Of a stretch of 45,561 bases of DNA, positions 8,890 through 17,167 are shown piece after piece. A program made the position numbers and the translations under genes. Position 1 is the stretch's first letter, and each line of letters begins with the position of its first letter. The stretch comes from Acidobacteriota bacterium. Its GTDB lineage: Bacteria > Acidobacteriota > Terriglobia > Acidiferrales > UBA7541. The stretch lies in NCBI GenBank assembly GCA_013286165.1, contig JABDGF010000013.1:1-45561 (forward strand), given 5' to 3'. The notes under the pieces are model-generated. The model was not told where the DNA came from. It did no database searches and saw nothing but the letters and a program-made list of their open reading frames with translations.

Positions 8890-9378
8890 ATGTTGACGAA
8901 CCCGCCGCCGTCGAAGGGCACGATGCCTGCCGATCCTGTGGCTGATCCGAAGCGAGCGGCGAAGCGGCGGTGGTCGATTTTTGGAATTGTGGTGCTGATT
9001 CTCGCGGGTTACATCTTTTTTGTTTTTTGGACGCGGCGGCAAGACAACGCGCTGATCCAGCGCGAGCACGCGGAGAAAGTGGCGGCGGAGCAGCGCGAGG
9101 TGGACCAGAAATCGATCGACGCGCTGGGCGGATCGGATTTCAAGATTTTGGCGTTCTACGCGTCACCGGGATATGTGGCCAAGGGCGACACGGTCGATTT
9201 GTGTTACGGCGTTTCGAATGCGAAGAGCGTGACGATCGATCCGCCGGTCGGCAATATCTGGGTTTCGACGAATCACTGCGTGCAGATTCATCCGACGAAG
9301 ACGACGAAGTATGTGTTTACCGCGGACGATGGCAAGGGCAACAAGCAGACCGCGGATCTGACGCTGACCGTAAAGTAA
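8890..9378 (+). CDS. Single-pass membrane protein with small Ig-like domain
   Basis: 162 residues. The ATG at 8890 follows GAGGAGAAGCGAGG. A basic stretch (KRAAKRRW) precedes one transmembrane helix (about residues 29-47, IFGIVVLILAGYIFFVFW). Next come a charged, probably coiled segment (about 50-75) and a beta-rich extracytoplasmic domain (about 82-162) whose ending, KQTADLTLTVK, resembles Ig-like modules. Two Cys (in DLCYG and NHCVQ) could form a disulfide. It is 22 bases upstream of the amidase gene, so co-transcription is likely. Function unknown. Confidence 0.8.
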   Translation: MLTNPPPSKGTMPADPVADPKRAAKRRWSIFGIVVLILAGYIFFVFWTRRQDNALIQREHAEKVAAEQREVDQKSIDALGGSDFKILAFYASPGYVAKGDTVDLCYGVSNAKSVTIDPPVGNIWVSTNHCVQIHPTKTTKYVFTADDGKGNKQTADLTLTVK

Positions 9379-9400
9379 GAACGAAAAATCGAGGCGAGCG

Positions 9401-11056
9401 ATGGCGGACGAGAAAAGGTCGAACGGGCGGCGTGACTTTATTAAACGCGGCGCGGTGGGAGCGCTGGTGGCCGCGACGGGTGGAGCACGTCTCGGTGCTT
9501 CGGTAGCGTCGCGCGCTGCGGGAGCGGTTCCCGCTCCGGTGAGTGCGTTTGAACTCGACGAGATTACGTTTGGCGAGTTGCAGGACGGGATGAAGTCGGG
9601 GAAGTGGACGGCGCGATCGATCACGGAGAAATACCTCGCGCGGATTACAGAGATCGATGCGAGCGGGCCGACGCTGAGGGCCGTAATCGAGACGAATCCA
9701 GACGCTGTGGTGATCGCCGACGCGATGGATAAAGAACGCGCTGCGAAGGGAGCGCGCGGACCATTGCACGGTATTCCGATTCTGATCAAGGACAACATCG
9801 ACACCGCGGACAAGATGATGACGACCGCCGGGTCGCTGGCGCTGGTGGGTGCGAAACCGCCGAAGGATTCTTTTGTTGCGCAGAAGTTGCGCGCGGCTGG
9901 CGCGGTGATTCTTGGGAAGACGAATCCGAGCGAGTGGGCGAATATCCGGTCGAGCCATGCGACGAGCGGATGGAGCGGCCGCGGCGGGCTAACGAAGAAC
10001 CCGTACGCGTTGGACCGCAATCCTTGTGGGTCGAGTTCTGGTTCAGGCGCGGCGGCGTCCGCGAATCTTGCGGCTGGGACGATTGGCACGGAGACGGATG
10101 GGTCGATCGTGTGCCCTTCGTCTTCAAATGGAATTGTGGGCATCAAGCCTACCGTCGGACTGATCAGCCGCGCGGGCATCATTCCGATTTCGCATTCGCA
10201 GGATAGCGCCGGGCCGATGTGCCGCACCGTCACCGATGCGGCGACTCTGCTTGGCGCACTGACCGGCGTCGATGCAGACGATCAAGCCACGGCGGCGAGC
10301 GCCGGGAAGTCGCTGACGGATTACACGAAGTTTCTCGATCCGAACGGTCTGAAGGGCGCGCGCATCGGCGTGTGCCGGAAATTTTTTGGGTTCAGCGATC
10401 TCGTCGATGCGCTGATGGAGACTGCGCTCGACGCATTGCGCCGCGCGGGCGCGGTTCTCGTCGATCCGGCGGACGTGAACCTTGCGCCGAACGCGGGCGC
10501 GCTGGAATTCACGGTGCTGCTCTATGAACTGAAGGCCGATTTGAATGCGTACCTCGCGCGGCTCGGGCCGGGCGCGCCGGTGAAATCGCTTGCGGATGTG
10601 ATTGCGTTCAACGACGCGCACAAAGAGCAGGAGATGCCGTACTTCGGGCAGGACACTTTTCTGAAGGCGCAGGCGAAGGGCTCGCTCGCGACGCAGGAGT
10701 ATCTGGACGCGGTGAAGGATTTGCTCAAAGCCGGCCGCGACGAAGGCATCGACAAAACGATGGATGCGAACAAGCTCGACGCGTTGGTTGCGCCGACGGG
10801 CGGCCCGGCCTGGGTGACCGACCTTATTAACGGCGACAACGGCGCGGGCCAGACGTCTTCTGCGGCGGCGATTGCGCGGTACCCGAGCATCAGCGTGCCG
10901 GCGGGCACGGTGTTTGGACTGCCCGTGGGCATTTCGTTCTTCGGGCGTGCGTGGAGCGAGCCCACACTGATCAAGCTGGCCTACAGCTTCGAGCAGCTCA
11001 CCAAGGTCCGCAAACCGCCCCAATTCCTGCCGACCGCCGACCTGACCGTGAAATAG
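9401..11056 (+). CDS. Tat-exported amidase-signature hydrolase
   Basis: 551 residues of the amidase signature family (GatA-like fold), which hydrolyse amides with a Ser-cisSer-Lys triad. The candidate Lys is Lys130 (ILIKDNID), the cis-Ser region is GSSSGSGAA (around Ser211), and the nucleophile is Ser235 in GTETDGSIVCP. The N-terminus has twin arginines (RRDFIKRG, Arg10-Arg11) followed by an Ala/Gly-rich hydrophobic segment, so export by Tat is likely. This fits a periplasmic catabolic amidase rather than the tRNA amidotransferase, and no gatB or gatC is adjacent. Length is normal for exported amidases. The natural substrate is unknown. Confidence 0.92.
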   Translation: MADEKRSNGRRDFIKRGAVGALVAATGGARLGASVASRAAGAVPAPVSAFELDEITFGELQDGMKSGKWTARSITEKYLARITEIDASGPTLRAVIETNPDAVVIADAMDKERAAKGARGPLHGIPILIKDNIDTADKMMTTAGSLALVGAKPPKDSFVAQKLRAAGAVILGKTNPSEWANIRSSHATSGWSGRGGLTKNPYALDRNPCGSSSGSGAAASANLAAGTIGTETDGSIVCPSSSNGIVGIKPTVGLISRAGIIPISHSQDSAGPMCRTVTDAATLLGALTGVDADDQATAASAGKSLTDYTKFLDPNGLKGARIGVCRKFFGFSDLVDALMETALDALRRAGAVLVDPADVNLAPNAGALEFTVLLYELKADLNAYLARLGPGAPVKSLADVIAFNDAHKEQEMPYFGQDTFLKAQAKGSLATQEYLDAVKDLLKAGRDEGIDKTMDANKLDALVAPTGGPAWVTDLINGDNGAGQTSSAAAIARYPSISVPAGTVFGLPVGISFFGRAWSEPTLIKLAYSFEQLTKVRKPPQFLPTADLTVK

Positions 11057-11196
11057 CCTGCGCAGAGGGTTTTGCGGCGCGGCCATGCGTGTACTGTTCG
11101 GCACCATTAGTTGAATTTTCTCCGATTACTTAGTATCTATAGTAGTGATTTGGCGGTTAACCGCGTCGAATTTATCCGAAGTCAGTGGAGCCCTCC

Positions 11197-12339
11197 ATGC
11201 GACCGACGGTACTTGCACTCATTTTCGTAAGCCTCACCGTCTTCTTGGCGGCCAGCTGTGGCAGCAACAACACCACGACCAATCCACCACCGCCACAGTG
11301 CACACCGGCTTCACCGCCGGCATTCGCCTACGCGCTCACGGGCAATTCGTCGAACATTGTCGCGAGCTTTACGCAGGACTCTTGCACGGGCGCGCTGGAC
11401 GTTACGTCCCCGGCTTCGGTGATGACGGGTTTCAATTCGGAAGAAATGGTTGCGGACCCGAAGGGACGCTTCCTGTACGTCGCGAATATCGTCTCCAACG
11501 CGTCGGATCAGGCGACGATCTCGATGTACACGATTGACTCGACCACTGGCGCTCTGACGCCGACCAGTCCGCCGACCGTGCCCACGGGCTTCCTGCCGCA
11601 GGGAATCGGCATCGACCCGACGGGGCATTTCGTCTATACCGCGAACAGCGACGGCAACAATGTGTCCATGTTCACTGTCGATCAGACGACCGGCGTTTTG
11701 ACGCCGACCTCGCCTCCGACGGTGGCGGCCGGCTCGAGCCCCGGTACTCTCGTCGTGCATCCCTCGGGCAAATACGTTTACGTCACGAATCAGGACGATG
11801 GCACGATCTCCATGTACAACGTCAACCCATTAACCGGCGTTCTGACGCCGATGAATCCGCCAACGGTGTACGGCGGATCGGGCTTTCAAATGACGATCGA
11901 TCCGGCGGGGAAGAACTTGTACGCGCCGAACACCTACTCCAACAACACCGTCTCCCAGTTCACGATCGACCCAAACACTGGCGCGCTTTCGACCGATCCG
12001 GTCTCATCTGTTGCGACGGGCCAGCAGCCGGTCTGGATCGCGTTCACACCGTCCGGGAATTACGCCTACGTGGTGAATCGCGCGGACGCCACCGTTTCGA
12101 TGTACAGCGTAAATTCCAGCACAGGCGACTTGGTTCCACTCTCGGCCGCTCCGATTGCGGCGGGCGGCCTACCCTGGCCGATTGCCATCGATTCACTAGG
12201 GAAGTTCGCGTATGTGGGTGACGAAGCTGGGTCGCAGGTTGTGATCTACACGATTAATGCGGACGGCACGCTGACAGGCGCAGGCGCTGCGAGTCCCGGT
12301 GCGGGAACGAATGATGTGGTGACCGTCGCGCCTCAGTGA
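11197..12339 (+). CDS. Beta-propeller lipoprotein (lactonase/YncE-like repeats)
   Basis: 380 residues. I choose the ATG at 11197 over a GTG 12 bases upstream because GTGGAG lies 6 bases before it and the protein then begins with a compact lipoprotein signal (FLAASC, lipid Cys21). After a Pro/Thr linker come about seven repeats of 45-50 residues, each containing D-P-x-G-K/H-x-(V/L)-Y-(V/T)-x-N followed by S-M-(F/Y)-x-V-D and T-G-x-L-T-P. These are blades of the 6-phosphogluconolactonase/YncE propeller class. Such acidobacterial lipoproteins are usually surface-exposed and of unknown ligand. No catalytic residues can be assigned. Confidence 0.88.
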   Translation: MRPTVLALIFVSLTVFLAASCGSNNTTTNPPPPQCTPASPPAFAYALTGNSSNIVASFTQDSCTGALDVTSPASVMTGFNSEEMVADPKGRFLYVANIVSNASDQATISMYTIDSTTGALTPTSPPTVPTGFLPQGIGIDPTGHFVYTANSDGNNVSMFTVDQTTGVLTPTSPPTVAAGSSPGTLVVHPSGKYVYVTNQDDGTISMYNVNPLTGVLTPMNPPTVYGGSGFQMTIDPAGKNLYAPNTYSNNTVSQFTIDPNTGALSTDPVSSVATGQQPVWIAFTPSGNYAYVVNRADATVSMYSVNSSTGDLVPLSAAPIAAGGLPWPIAIDSLGKFAYVGDEAGSQVVIYTINADGTLTGAGAASPGAGTNDVVTVAPQ

Positions 12340-12459
12340 CATCGCCTGTTGCGCAGACTTTCCAGTTACCACGAGAGCGCAGCTCCCCATATTTCACTCT
12401 GGTTACAGCGCAGTGCACGGCACTTTGCGAAATGCGCGTGGCAATGCGAGACTATTTTC

Positions 12460-13368
12460 ATGACCAAATCGACCAAACACATTGCATTAGCGGTTCTTGT
12501 TGGATGTTTTGCAACGGTAGGGACGCTGCGCGCGCAGGATTCGTCGGCTACGACGCCGGCTCCGAGTTCATCATCGAGCAGCGGTCCGGCTAGCACCACG
12601 GCGAAAAAGCAGTCCACGCAGACTGGCGCTGCTTCATCGACTGGCGCAGGCGCAAAAACGGGAACTGGGACGGCCGCACACAAAACCGGCACGGCCGCGG
12701 CGCCGCTGGTGCTGAAGACGGATAAACAGAAGCAGAGCTACGCGATCGGGCAGAGCATGGCGAAGAATCTGCAACGCGGCGGACTGACCACCGACGACGT
12801 GGATACGGCTGTGCTCGCACGCGGCATTCGCGACGCGCTTTCGAATGCGAAGCCTGCGATGACGGAAGACGAACAGCACGCCGCGTTGACGGCACTATCA
12901 ACGACTGCACGCACAAAAGCGGAGGCGAAGAAGACAGTTATGGGCGCAGAAAACAAGAGGGCCGGCGACGCATTTCTCGCGGCGAACAAAGGCAAGGACG
13001 GCGTGGTGACGCTGCCGAGCGGCTTGCAGTACAAGATCATCACGGCGGGCACTGGCCCGAAGCCGGCGGCCACCGACACGGTCGTGTGCAACTATCGCGG
13101 CGTTTTGATCGACGGGAAAGAATTTGACGCGTCTGCCAAGCACGGCGGGCCGGCGTCGTTTCCGGTGAATGGCGTTATCAAAGGTTGGACGGAAGCGCTG
13201 CAGCTGATGCCTGTCGGCTCGAAGTGGCAGCTCTTCATTCCGCCGGACTTGGCGTACGGCGCGCAGGGTGCGGGCTCGGACATCGGACCCAACGCGACGC
13301 TGGTTTTCGACGTCGAGCTCGTCTCGATCAAGGGCAAGGACGCGAAACCGGCCGGCGGCACGAACTAG
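12460..13368 (+). CDS. Exported FKBP-type peptidyl-prolyl isomerase (FkpA/Mip-like)
   Basis: 302 residues from the ATG at 12460, which begins a signal peptide ending at TLRAQ. An in-frame upstream extension has no signal features and is unlikely. A low-complexity Ala/Ser/Thr/Gly linker (about 25-80) leads to an FKBP N-terminal dimerisation domain (about 88-165; [13 protein letters not shown] is typical). The FKBP catalytic domain (about 185-295) has [29 protein letters not shown] and PPDLAYG. It should assist folding of exported proteins in the periplasm. The ribosome site is weak. Located 100 bases upstream of nuoB, but no functional connection is apparent. Confidence 0.92.
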   Translation: MTKSTKHIALAVLVGCFATVGTLRAQDSSATTPAPSSSSSSGPASTTAKKQSTQTGAASSTGAGAKTGTGTAAHKTGTAAAPLVLKTDKQKQSYAIGQSMAKNLQRGGLTTDDVDTAVLARGIRDALSNAKPAMTEDEQHAALTALSTTARTKAEAKKTVMGAENKRAGDAFLAANKGKDGVVTLPSGLQYKIITAGTGPKPAATDTVVCNYRGVLIDGKEFDASAKHGGPASFPVNGVIKGWTEALQLMPVGSKWQLFIPPDLAYGAQGAGSDIGPNATLVFDVELVSIKGKDAKPAGGTN

Positions 13369-13468
13369 TCGCTCAGAGGCTGACGTTTCACGGTTTGCAC
13401 GCCCGCACACGCCGATTGCTTTCCGCGCGGCGGGCGTGCAAAATGTTGCTAGGAGCACACCAGAGGCC

Positions 13469-14017
13469 ATGTCCGTCGAACTCGCAAAGGGCGTAACGCT
13501 CGAACAGCCGGGACAGGACGCAAATTTCCTGAAAGATGAAGGAATTCTGTTTGCGTCGCTCGACAAAGTGGTGAACTGGGCGCGCCGCAGCTCGATCTGG
13601 CCGATGTCGTTTGGCTTGGCGTGCTGCGCGATTGAAATGATGTCGATGGCGTCTTCGCGGTACGACATCGCGCGGTTCGGCGCCGAAGTGTTCCGCGGTT
13701 CGCCGCGCCAGTCAGATTTGATGATTATTGCCGGTCGCGTGTCTGTGAAGATGGCGCCGGTGATCAAGCAGCTGTACGCGCAAATGCCCGAGCCGAAGTG
13801 GGCGATTTCGATGGGCGCATGCGCCACGTCCGGCGGCGTTTTCAACAATTACGCCGTGGTGCAGGGCGTGAATCAGGTGATTCCGATCGATGTGTATGTG
13901 CCCGGCTGCCCGCCGCGGCCTGAAGCGCTGCTCTTCGCGATCTTCCAGCTGCAGAAGAAGATCGACCGCGACCGCGGCAGCTTCCTGCGTTCCCTCAACA
14001 TCAGCAGCAACAGCTGA
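13469..14017 (+). CDS. nuoB: NADH-quinone oxidoreductase subunit B, solitary
   Basis: 182 residues starting at an ATG preceded by AGAGG. NuoB carries the N2 [4Fe-4S] cluster of complex I at the junction of the peripheral and membrane arms. All four ligands are visible: Cys52 and Cys53 ([10 protein letters not shown]), Cys118 (MGACATSGG) and Cys147 ([11 protein letters not shown]). The sequence is intact and of normal length. No nuoA, nuoC or nuoD is adjacent, which is unusual because nuoB normally sits inside an A-B-C-D block. It may serve a complex I whose remaining genes lie elsewhere, or be a second copy. Directly downstream is a copy of the dispersed repeat (14023-14084). Confidence 0.96.
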   Translation: MSVELAKGVTLEQPGQDANFLKDEGILFASLDKVVNWARRSSIWPMSFGLACCAIEMMSMASSRYDIARFGAEVFRGSPRQSDLMIIAGRVSVKMAPVIKQLYAQMPEPKWAISMGACATSGGVFNNYAVVQGVNQVIPIDVYVPGCPPRPEALLFAIFQLQKKIDRDRGSFLRSLNISSNS

Positions 14018-14022
14018 CGTCG

Positions 14023-14084
14023 CACAAAGTCAAAAGCAAAACATTTCACAGAGAAAACCGAGAACTGCGGAGGGCACGGAGACG
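14023..14084 (+). repeat. Dispersed CACAGAGAA-family repeat, single arm
   Basis: A copy of the intergenic repeat family also seen at 23619-23746, 26833-26899 and 27973-28130. It shares CAAAGTCAAAAGC, then ATTTCACAGAGAAAACCGAG and GGAGGGCACGGAGACG with the copy at 27973. It lies in the gap between nuoB and the convergent ygfZ-like gene, starting 5 bases after the nuoB stop. Confidence 0.8.
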
Positions 14085-14115
14085 TGTTCTTCGGATAAAC
14101 GCGCTTGTGAGCGTG

Positions 14116-15183
14116 CTACTCGATGATTTCGGCAGTGGAACCGTCGTCGACTTCGAGGACGGTGCCGGGGGCGTCGTGTTCGCGGCGGGAGTAGCCCATG
14201 CCGATGGCGGTCTTGTCGCGCGGGGAATAGGCGGCGCTGGTGACGACACCGACTTCGCGGCCATCGGCGCGGAGGCGGGTGCCGTATGCGGGAGGCTCGG
14301 CGCTGGAAAACTTCAGGCGCACGCGAATGCGATTCACCTGGCCGCGCGAGCGAACGCGTTCTACGATTTCCTGTCCCGTGTAGCAGCCCTTGTTGAAATT
14401 GATGTGCGTGTCTTCCACGCGCGCTTCGTGCGGGATTACTGTGTCGTTGAAATCGGCGGGGTAAAAGGGAATGCCGGATTCCAGGCGCAGCGCTTCGAAT
14501 GTGGTGGTGCCGATGGCGGTGCCGCCGCGCGAGGTGACGAGCTTCGACAAATTTTCCCAAAGCTCAGGAAGCAGTTTGCGCGAGGCGAGAATTTCGACGC
14601 CGGGGGATTTTTCGCGCGGGCCGAATCGCGAGCGGCGGACGATCTCGCACGGAATGCTGTCGATGTGGACGGCGCGGATCGCAAGTTCGGGCATGTCCGC
14701 GATGCCGAGATTGTAGGCGTGATCGAGGTCGCGCGCGGCTTGCGGGCCTTCGATCGCGAAGCTGCCCATTTTGTCCGTCGCGTCGTTGAGCGTGACGTCG
14801 TCCATGATGATGTATTTGTCGAGAGTCTGCACGGTGCGCTCGCGTAGCGATGCGTGCGAGAGCGTGATCAGACGGTCGCTGAGCGCGTAGATTTCGAGTT
14901 CGGCGAGGATGCGGCCTTGCGGATTGAGCAGCAGCGCGTAGCGGCCTTCGCCCTCCTTCAGATTTTTCACGTCGTTCGAGACGATAGCGTTCAAGTAGCG
15001 CAGGCGATCGGGGCCGCTAAGTTCGATGATGGCGTGCCAGTTGGTGTCGAAGATCGCGAGCGTTTCGCGCGCGGCGCGGTGCTCGGTGTCGAGATCGGAG
15101 AAATGTTCGGGCAGCGTGCAGCCGTGATAATCGGCGAAGGTGGCTTTGGCGGCGCGTTCGAGTTCGATGAGCGGGGTTTCCAT
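14116..15183 (-). CDS. ygfZ: YgfZ/GcvT-like folate-binding protein
   Basis: 355 residues from the ATG at 15183. An upstream in-frame extension is rejected because METPLIELERAAKATF looks like the family N-terminus. The signature KGCYTGQEIVERVRSRG (Cys267) is diagnostic of YgfZ, a tetrahydrofolate-binding GcvT relative that supports maintenance of Fe-S enzymes. The fold core is visible in FDTNWHAIIELSGPDR and YLNAIVSNDV. Other glycine cleavage genes (gcvH, gcvP) are absent nearby, which favours YgfZ over true aminomethyltransferase. It lies tail-to-tail with nuoB, itself an Fe-S subunit. That proximity is suggestive but they are on opposite strands. Confidence 0.88.
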   Translation of the reverse strand: METPLIELERAAKATFADYHGCTLPEHFSDLDTEHRAARETLAIFDTNWHAIIELSGPDRLRYLNAIVSNDVKNLKEGEGRYALLLNPQGRILAELEIYALSDRLITLSHASLRERTVQTLDKYIIMDDVTLNDATDKMGSFAIEGPQAARDLDHAYNLGIADMPELAIRAVHIDSIPCEIVRRSRFGPREKSPGVEILASRKLLPELWENLSKLVTSRGGTAIGTTTFEALRLESGIPFYPADFNDTVIPHEARVEDTHINFNKGCYTGQEIVERVRSRGQVNRIRVRLKFSSAEPPAYGTRLRADGREVGVVTSAAYSPRDKTAIGMGYSRREHDAPGTVLEVDDGSTAEIIE

Positions 15184-15265
15184 TTTGACGTCTATCTTAA
15201 CAGACCGACAAAATCTCCGCCGTGAGTGCGGCGGGCGCAAAAGCGGTGCCGGCCGTTGACTTTGC

Positions 15266-15448
15266 GGGTGCCGCAGCCTTTTCTTCTCAAAAGGGTGCGT
15301 ACCGTGAAGTCAGAGACGGAGGCGTCTCAATCGGGCATCGGGATTCCCGTTGCATGCGTGCGGAGCAGCGCGAGGCGACGCCAGAACGGGTAGAGATGGC
15401 GTGAAGTTTCCTCGCGCACCCTTTTGAAACGAAAAGGGTGCGGCACCC
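15266..15448. repeat. 183-bp inverted-repeat element (REPIN/MITE-like)
   Basis: Two 34-base arms in opposite orientation, 15266-15299 and 15415-15448, match at 31 of 34 positions. The core is AAAAGGGTGCG. The right arm is itself a hairpin: GCACCCTTTT (15416-15425) and AAAAGGGTGC (15432-15441). The central 115 bases hold no gene but include smaller dyads. This is the architecture of paired REP sequences. No transposase is present in the window. Confidence 0.75.
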
Positions 15449-15508
15449 GGAAAACCCGCGGTGAGGCGCGTTGCACGGCGACGTGCGCGTGGGTAGTATC
15501 TGGTAGCT

Positions 15509-16225
15509 ATGAACTTGATTCCGCACATTGTAGTGCTCGCGCTGATTTTTGTAATGCCGGTCTGGGATTACTTTGAGGCGCAGCGCCTGAAAACGAGTCC
15601 CGACCCGCAACGGCGCGTGAAGTGGTACGCGAAGCTGCTCGTGATGGGAGCAGTGCTCGCTGGCGCGGTAAGTTGGGCTTACGGATTCCACGAAGTGGCG
15701 ACGATTGGCGTGAGCGCCTCGTGGATGCCGGCACGCGAAGCGATTCGCGATGCGATCGTTGGACTGATTGCGGGGCTGATCTTGCTGCAAGTGGTGGTGA
15801 TGCTGCAGATTCGCAATAAGCCCCAGGCACGCTCGAAAATCGAGAAGCAGTTGCAGACGCTGGCGTTCATGCTGCCGGTGACGCGTGTGGAGCGCGTCTG
15901 GTTTTTCGTGGTGAGCGTGTTCGTTGGCGGAATTTGCGAGGAAATCGTCTATCGCGGATTTCTAATCCACTATTTGATGCGCAGCCCGCTCGATCTGAAC
16001 GTGACCGCCGCAATCGTGGTTTCGAGCCTGATTTTTGGAATCGCGCACATATACCAGGGCATCGGGGGCGTGATCGGCAGCGCAATTCTCGGCGTGGTGT
16101 TTGCGGTGCTGTTTGTGATGACTGGCAATCTCGCGCTGCCGATTTTTCTTCACGCGCTGATCGACGCGCGCGTGCTACTACTCATCAGCGAAGGCGAGAA
16201 CTTCGCGTCGGCCGCAAAAACGTAA
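15509..16225 (+). CDS. CPBP-family intramembrane glutamic protease
   Basis: 238 residues, strongly hydrophobic, with about six transmembrane segments. The conserved CPBP (CAAX protease/Abi) motifs are intact: EEIVYRGF with Glu144, Glu145 and Arg149; FGIAHIYQG with His180; and FLHALIDA with His215. Bacterial members are membrane proteases, some linked to bacteriocin self-immunity or protein maturation. No bacteriocin gene is visible here, so the substrate is unknown. The start is near the right arm of the inverted-repeat element (60 bases upstream), and the ribosome site is weak. Confidence 0.9.
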   Translation: MNLIPHIVVLALIFVMPVWDYFEAQRLKTSPDPQRRVKWYAKLLVMGAVLAGAVSWAYGFHEVATIGVSASWMPAREAIRDAIVGLIAGLILLQVVVMLQIRNKPQARSKIEKQLQTLAFMLPVTRVERVWFFVVSVFVGGICEEIVYRGFLIHYLMRSPLDLNVTAAIVVSSLIFGIAHIYQGIGGVIGSAILGVVFAVLFVMTGNLALPIFLHALIDARVLLLISEGENFASAAKT

Positions 16226-16277
16226 AGCGAACGTGGCGCGTTTCGCGCTGCCGCGCATTTCGTGTTCCACTAATCCC

Positions 16278-17015
16278 ATGGCGACGACAGAACTGATTCA
16301 CGAAATTATTCCCGTCGGAATGTTGCAGTGTAATTGTTCGATTCTCGGCGACCCGGTTACGCGCGAGGCGCTGGTGGTGGACCCGGGCGACGACGTGGAT
16401 CGCATTCTGGCGATATTGCGGAAACACAATCTCACGGTGCGCGCGATTATCAGCACGCATACGCATATCGATCACGTGGGTGGGCTCGCGCAATTGCACG
16501 CAGTGACGGGCGCTCCGGTACTGATTCACGAAGCAGATATGCCGCTGTACGAAAATCTTGAGGAGCAGGCGCGGTTTTTGGGCGGGCCCACGCCGCCATC
16601 GACGAGGATCGACGAATACGTGAAGGATGGTGACACGCTGCGATGGGGGCGTTATACCGCGCGAGTGATACATACGCCGGGGCATACCCCGGGCAGCATC
16701 ACGCTTTTTTCGGATGCGGCGCGCGCGACGGAGCGTTCGGAGCGCGAGAGTGGCGGGCCACTCACGCGGGCGCATGCTGCGAAGAGCGATGTGATTGTGG
16801 AGGCTGCGTCGCCGCTGCTGATTGCGGGCGACACACTGTTTCAGGGGAGCATTGGTCGCACGGATTTGTGGGGCGGCTCGATGAAGGAAATCTTGCGCTC
16901 AATCCACGAGAAGTTGCTCGTGCTACCGGAAGCCACGCGCGTGATCGCCGGCCACGGAGACGAAACCACCATCGGCGCTGAGCGCGAAGAGAATCCCTTT
17001 CTGAATCGCCGGTAA
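16278..17015 (+). CDS. Glyoxalase II-like metallo-beta-lactamase-fold hydrolase
   Basis: 245 residues from the ATG at 16278. A GTG 45 bases upstream is possible, but MATTELIHEIIPVGMLQCNC fits the family N-terminus. The dinuclear metal site is intact: THTHIDHVGG (His61, His63, Asp65, His66), then HTPGHTPGS, AGDTLFQG and AGHGDET. The likely reaction is hydrolysis of a thioester such as S-lactoylglutathione or a related substrate. An insertion of about 30 polar residues (ATERSERESGGPLTRAHA region, about 155-185) between HTPGH and AGDTLF is unusual for the short glyoxalase II group. No Shine-Dalgarno sequence is evident. Confidence 0.9.
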   Translation: MATTELIHEIIPVGMLQCNCSILGDPVTREALVVDPGDDVDRILAILRKHNLTVRAIISTHTHIDHVGGLAQLHAVTGAPVLIHEADMPLYENLEEQARFLGGPTPPSTRIDEYVKDGDTLRWGRYTARVIHTPGHTPGSITLFSDAARATERSERESGGPLTRAHAAKSDVIVEAASPLLIAGDTLFQGSIGRTDLWGGSMKEILRSIHEKLLVLPEATRVIAGHGDETTIGAEREENPFLNRR

Positions 17016-17167
17016 CGTCAGGCGCGATTACCTGTAGAGGCCGGTTTCGAATCGCGAAGCGAGACGGAAGCGGGCGCTTTGGTTTGCGAGTCGGTGCCGT
17101 GCCAACGACAAATGCGCCGGCTGCCGTGGCAACCCGCCGCTACAGCTGCCTGAATCTGGCTGCGAGT
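17016..17167. other. Short intergenic gap, no gene
   Basis: About 150 bases between convergent genes. Contains imperfect GC-rich dyads but no T-run terminator on either strand that I can support. Confidence 0.3.

Noticed and set aside
17045-17080. GGTTTCGAATC resembling a tRNA T-loop
   Set aside because: No matching acceptor, D or anticodon stems could be built around it.
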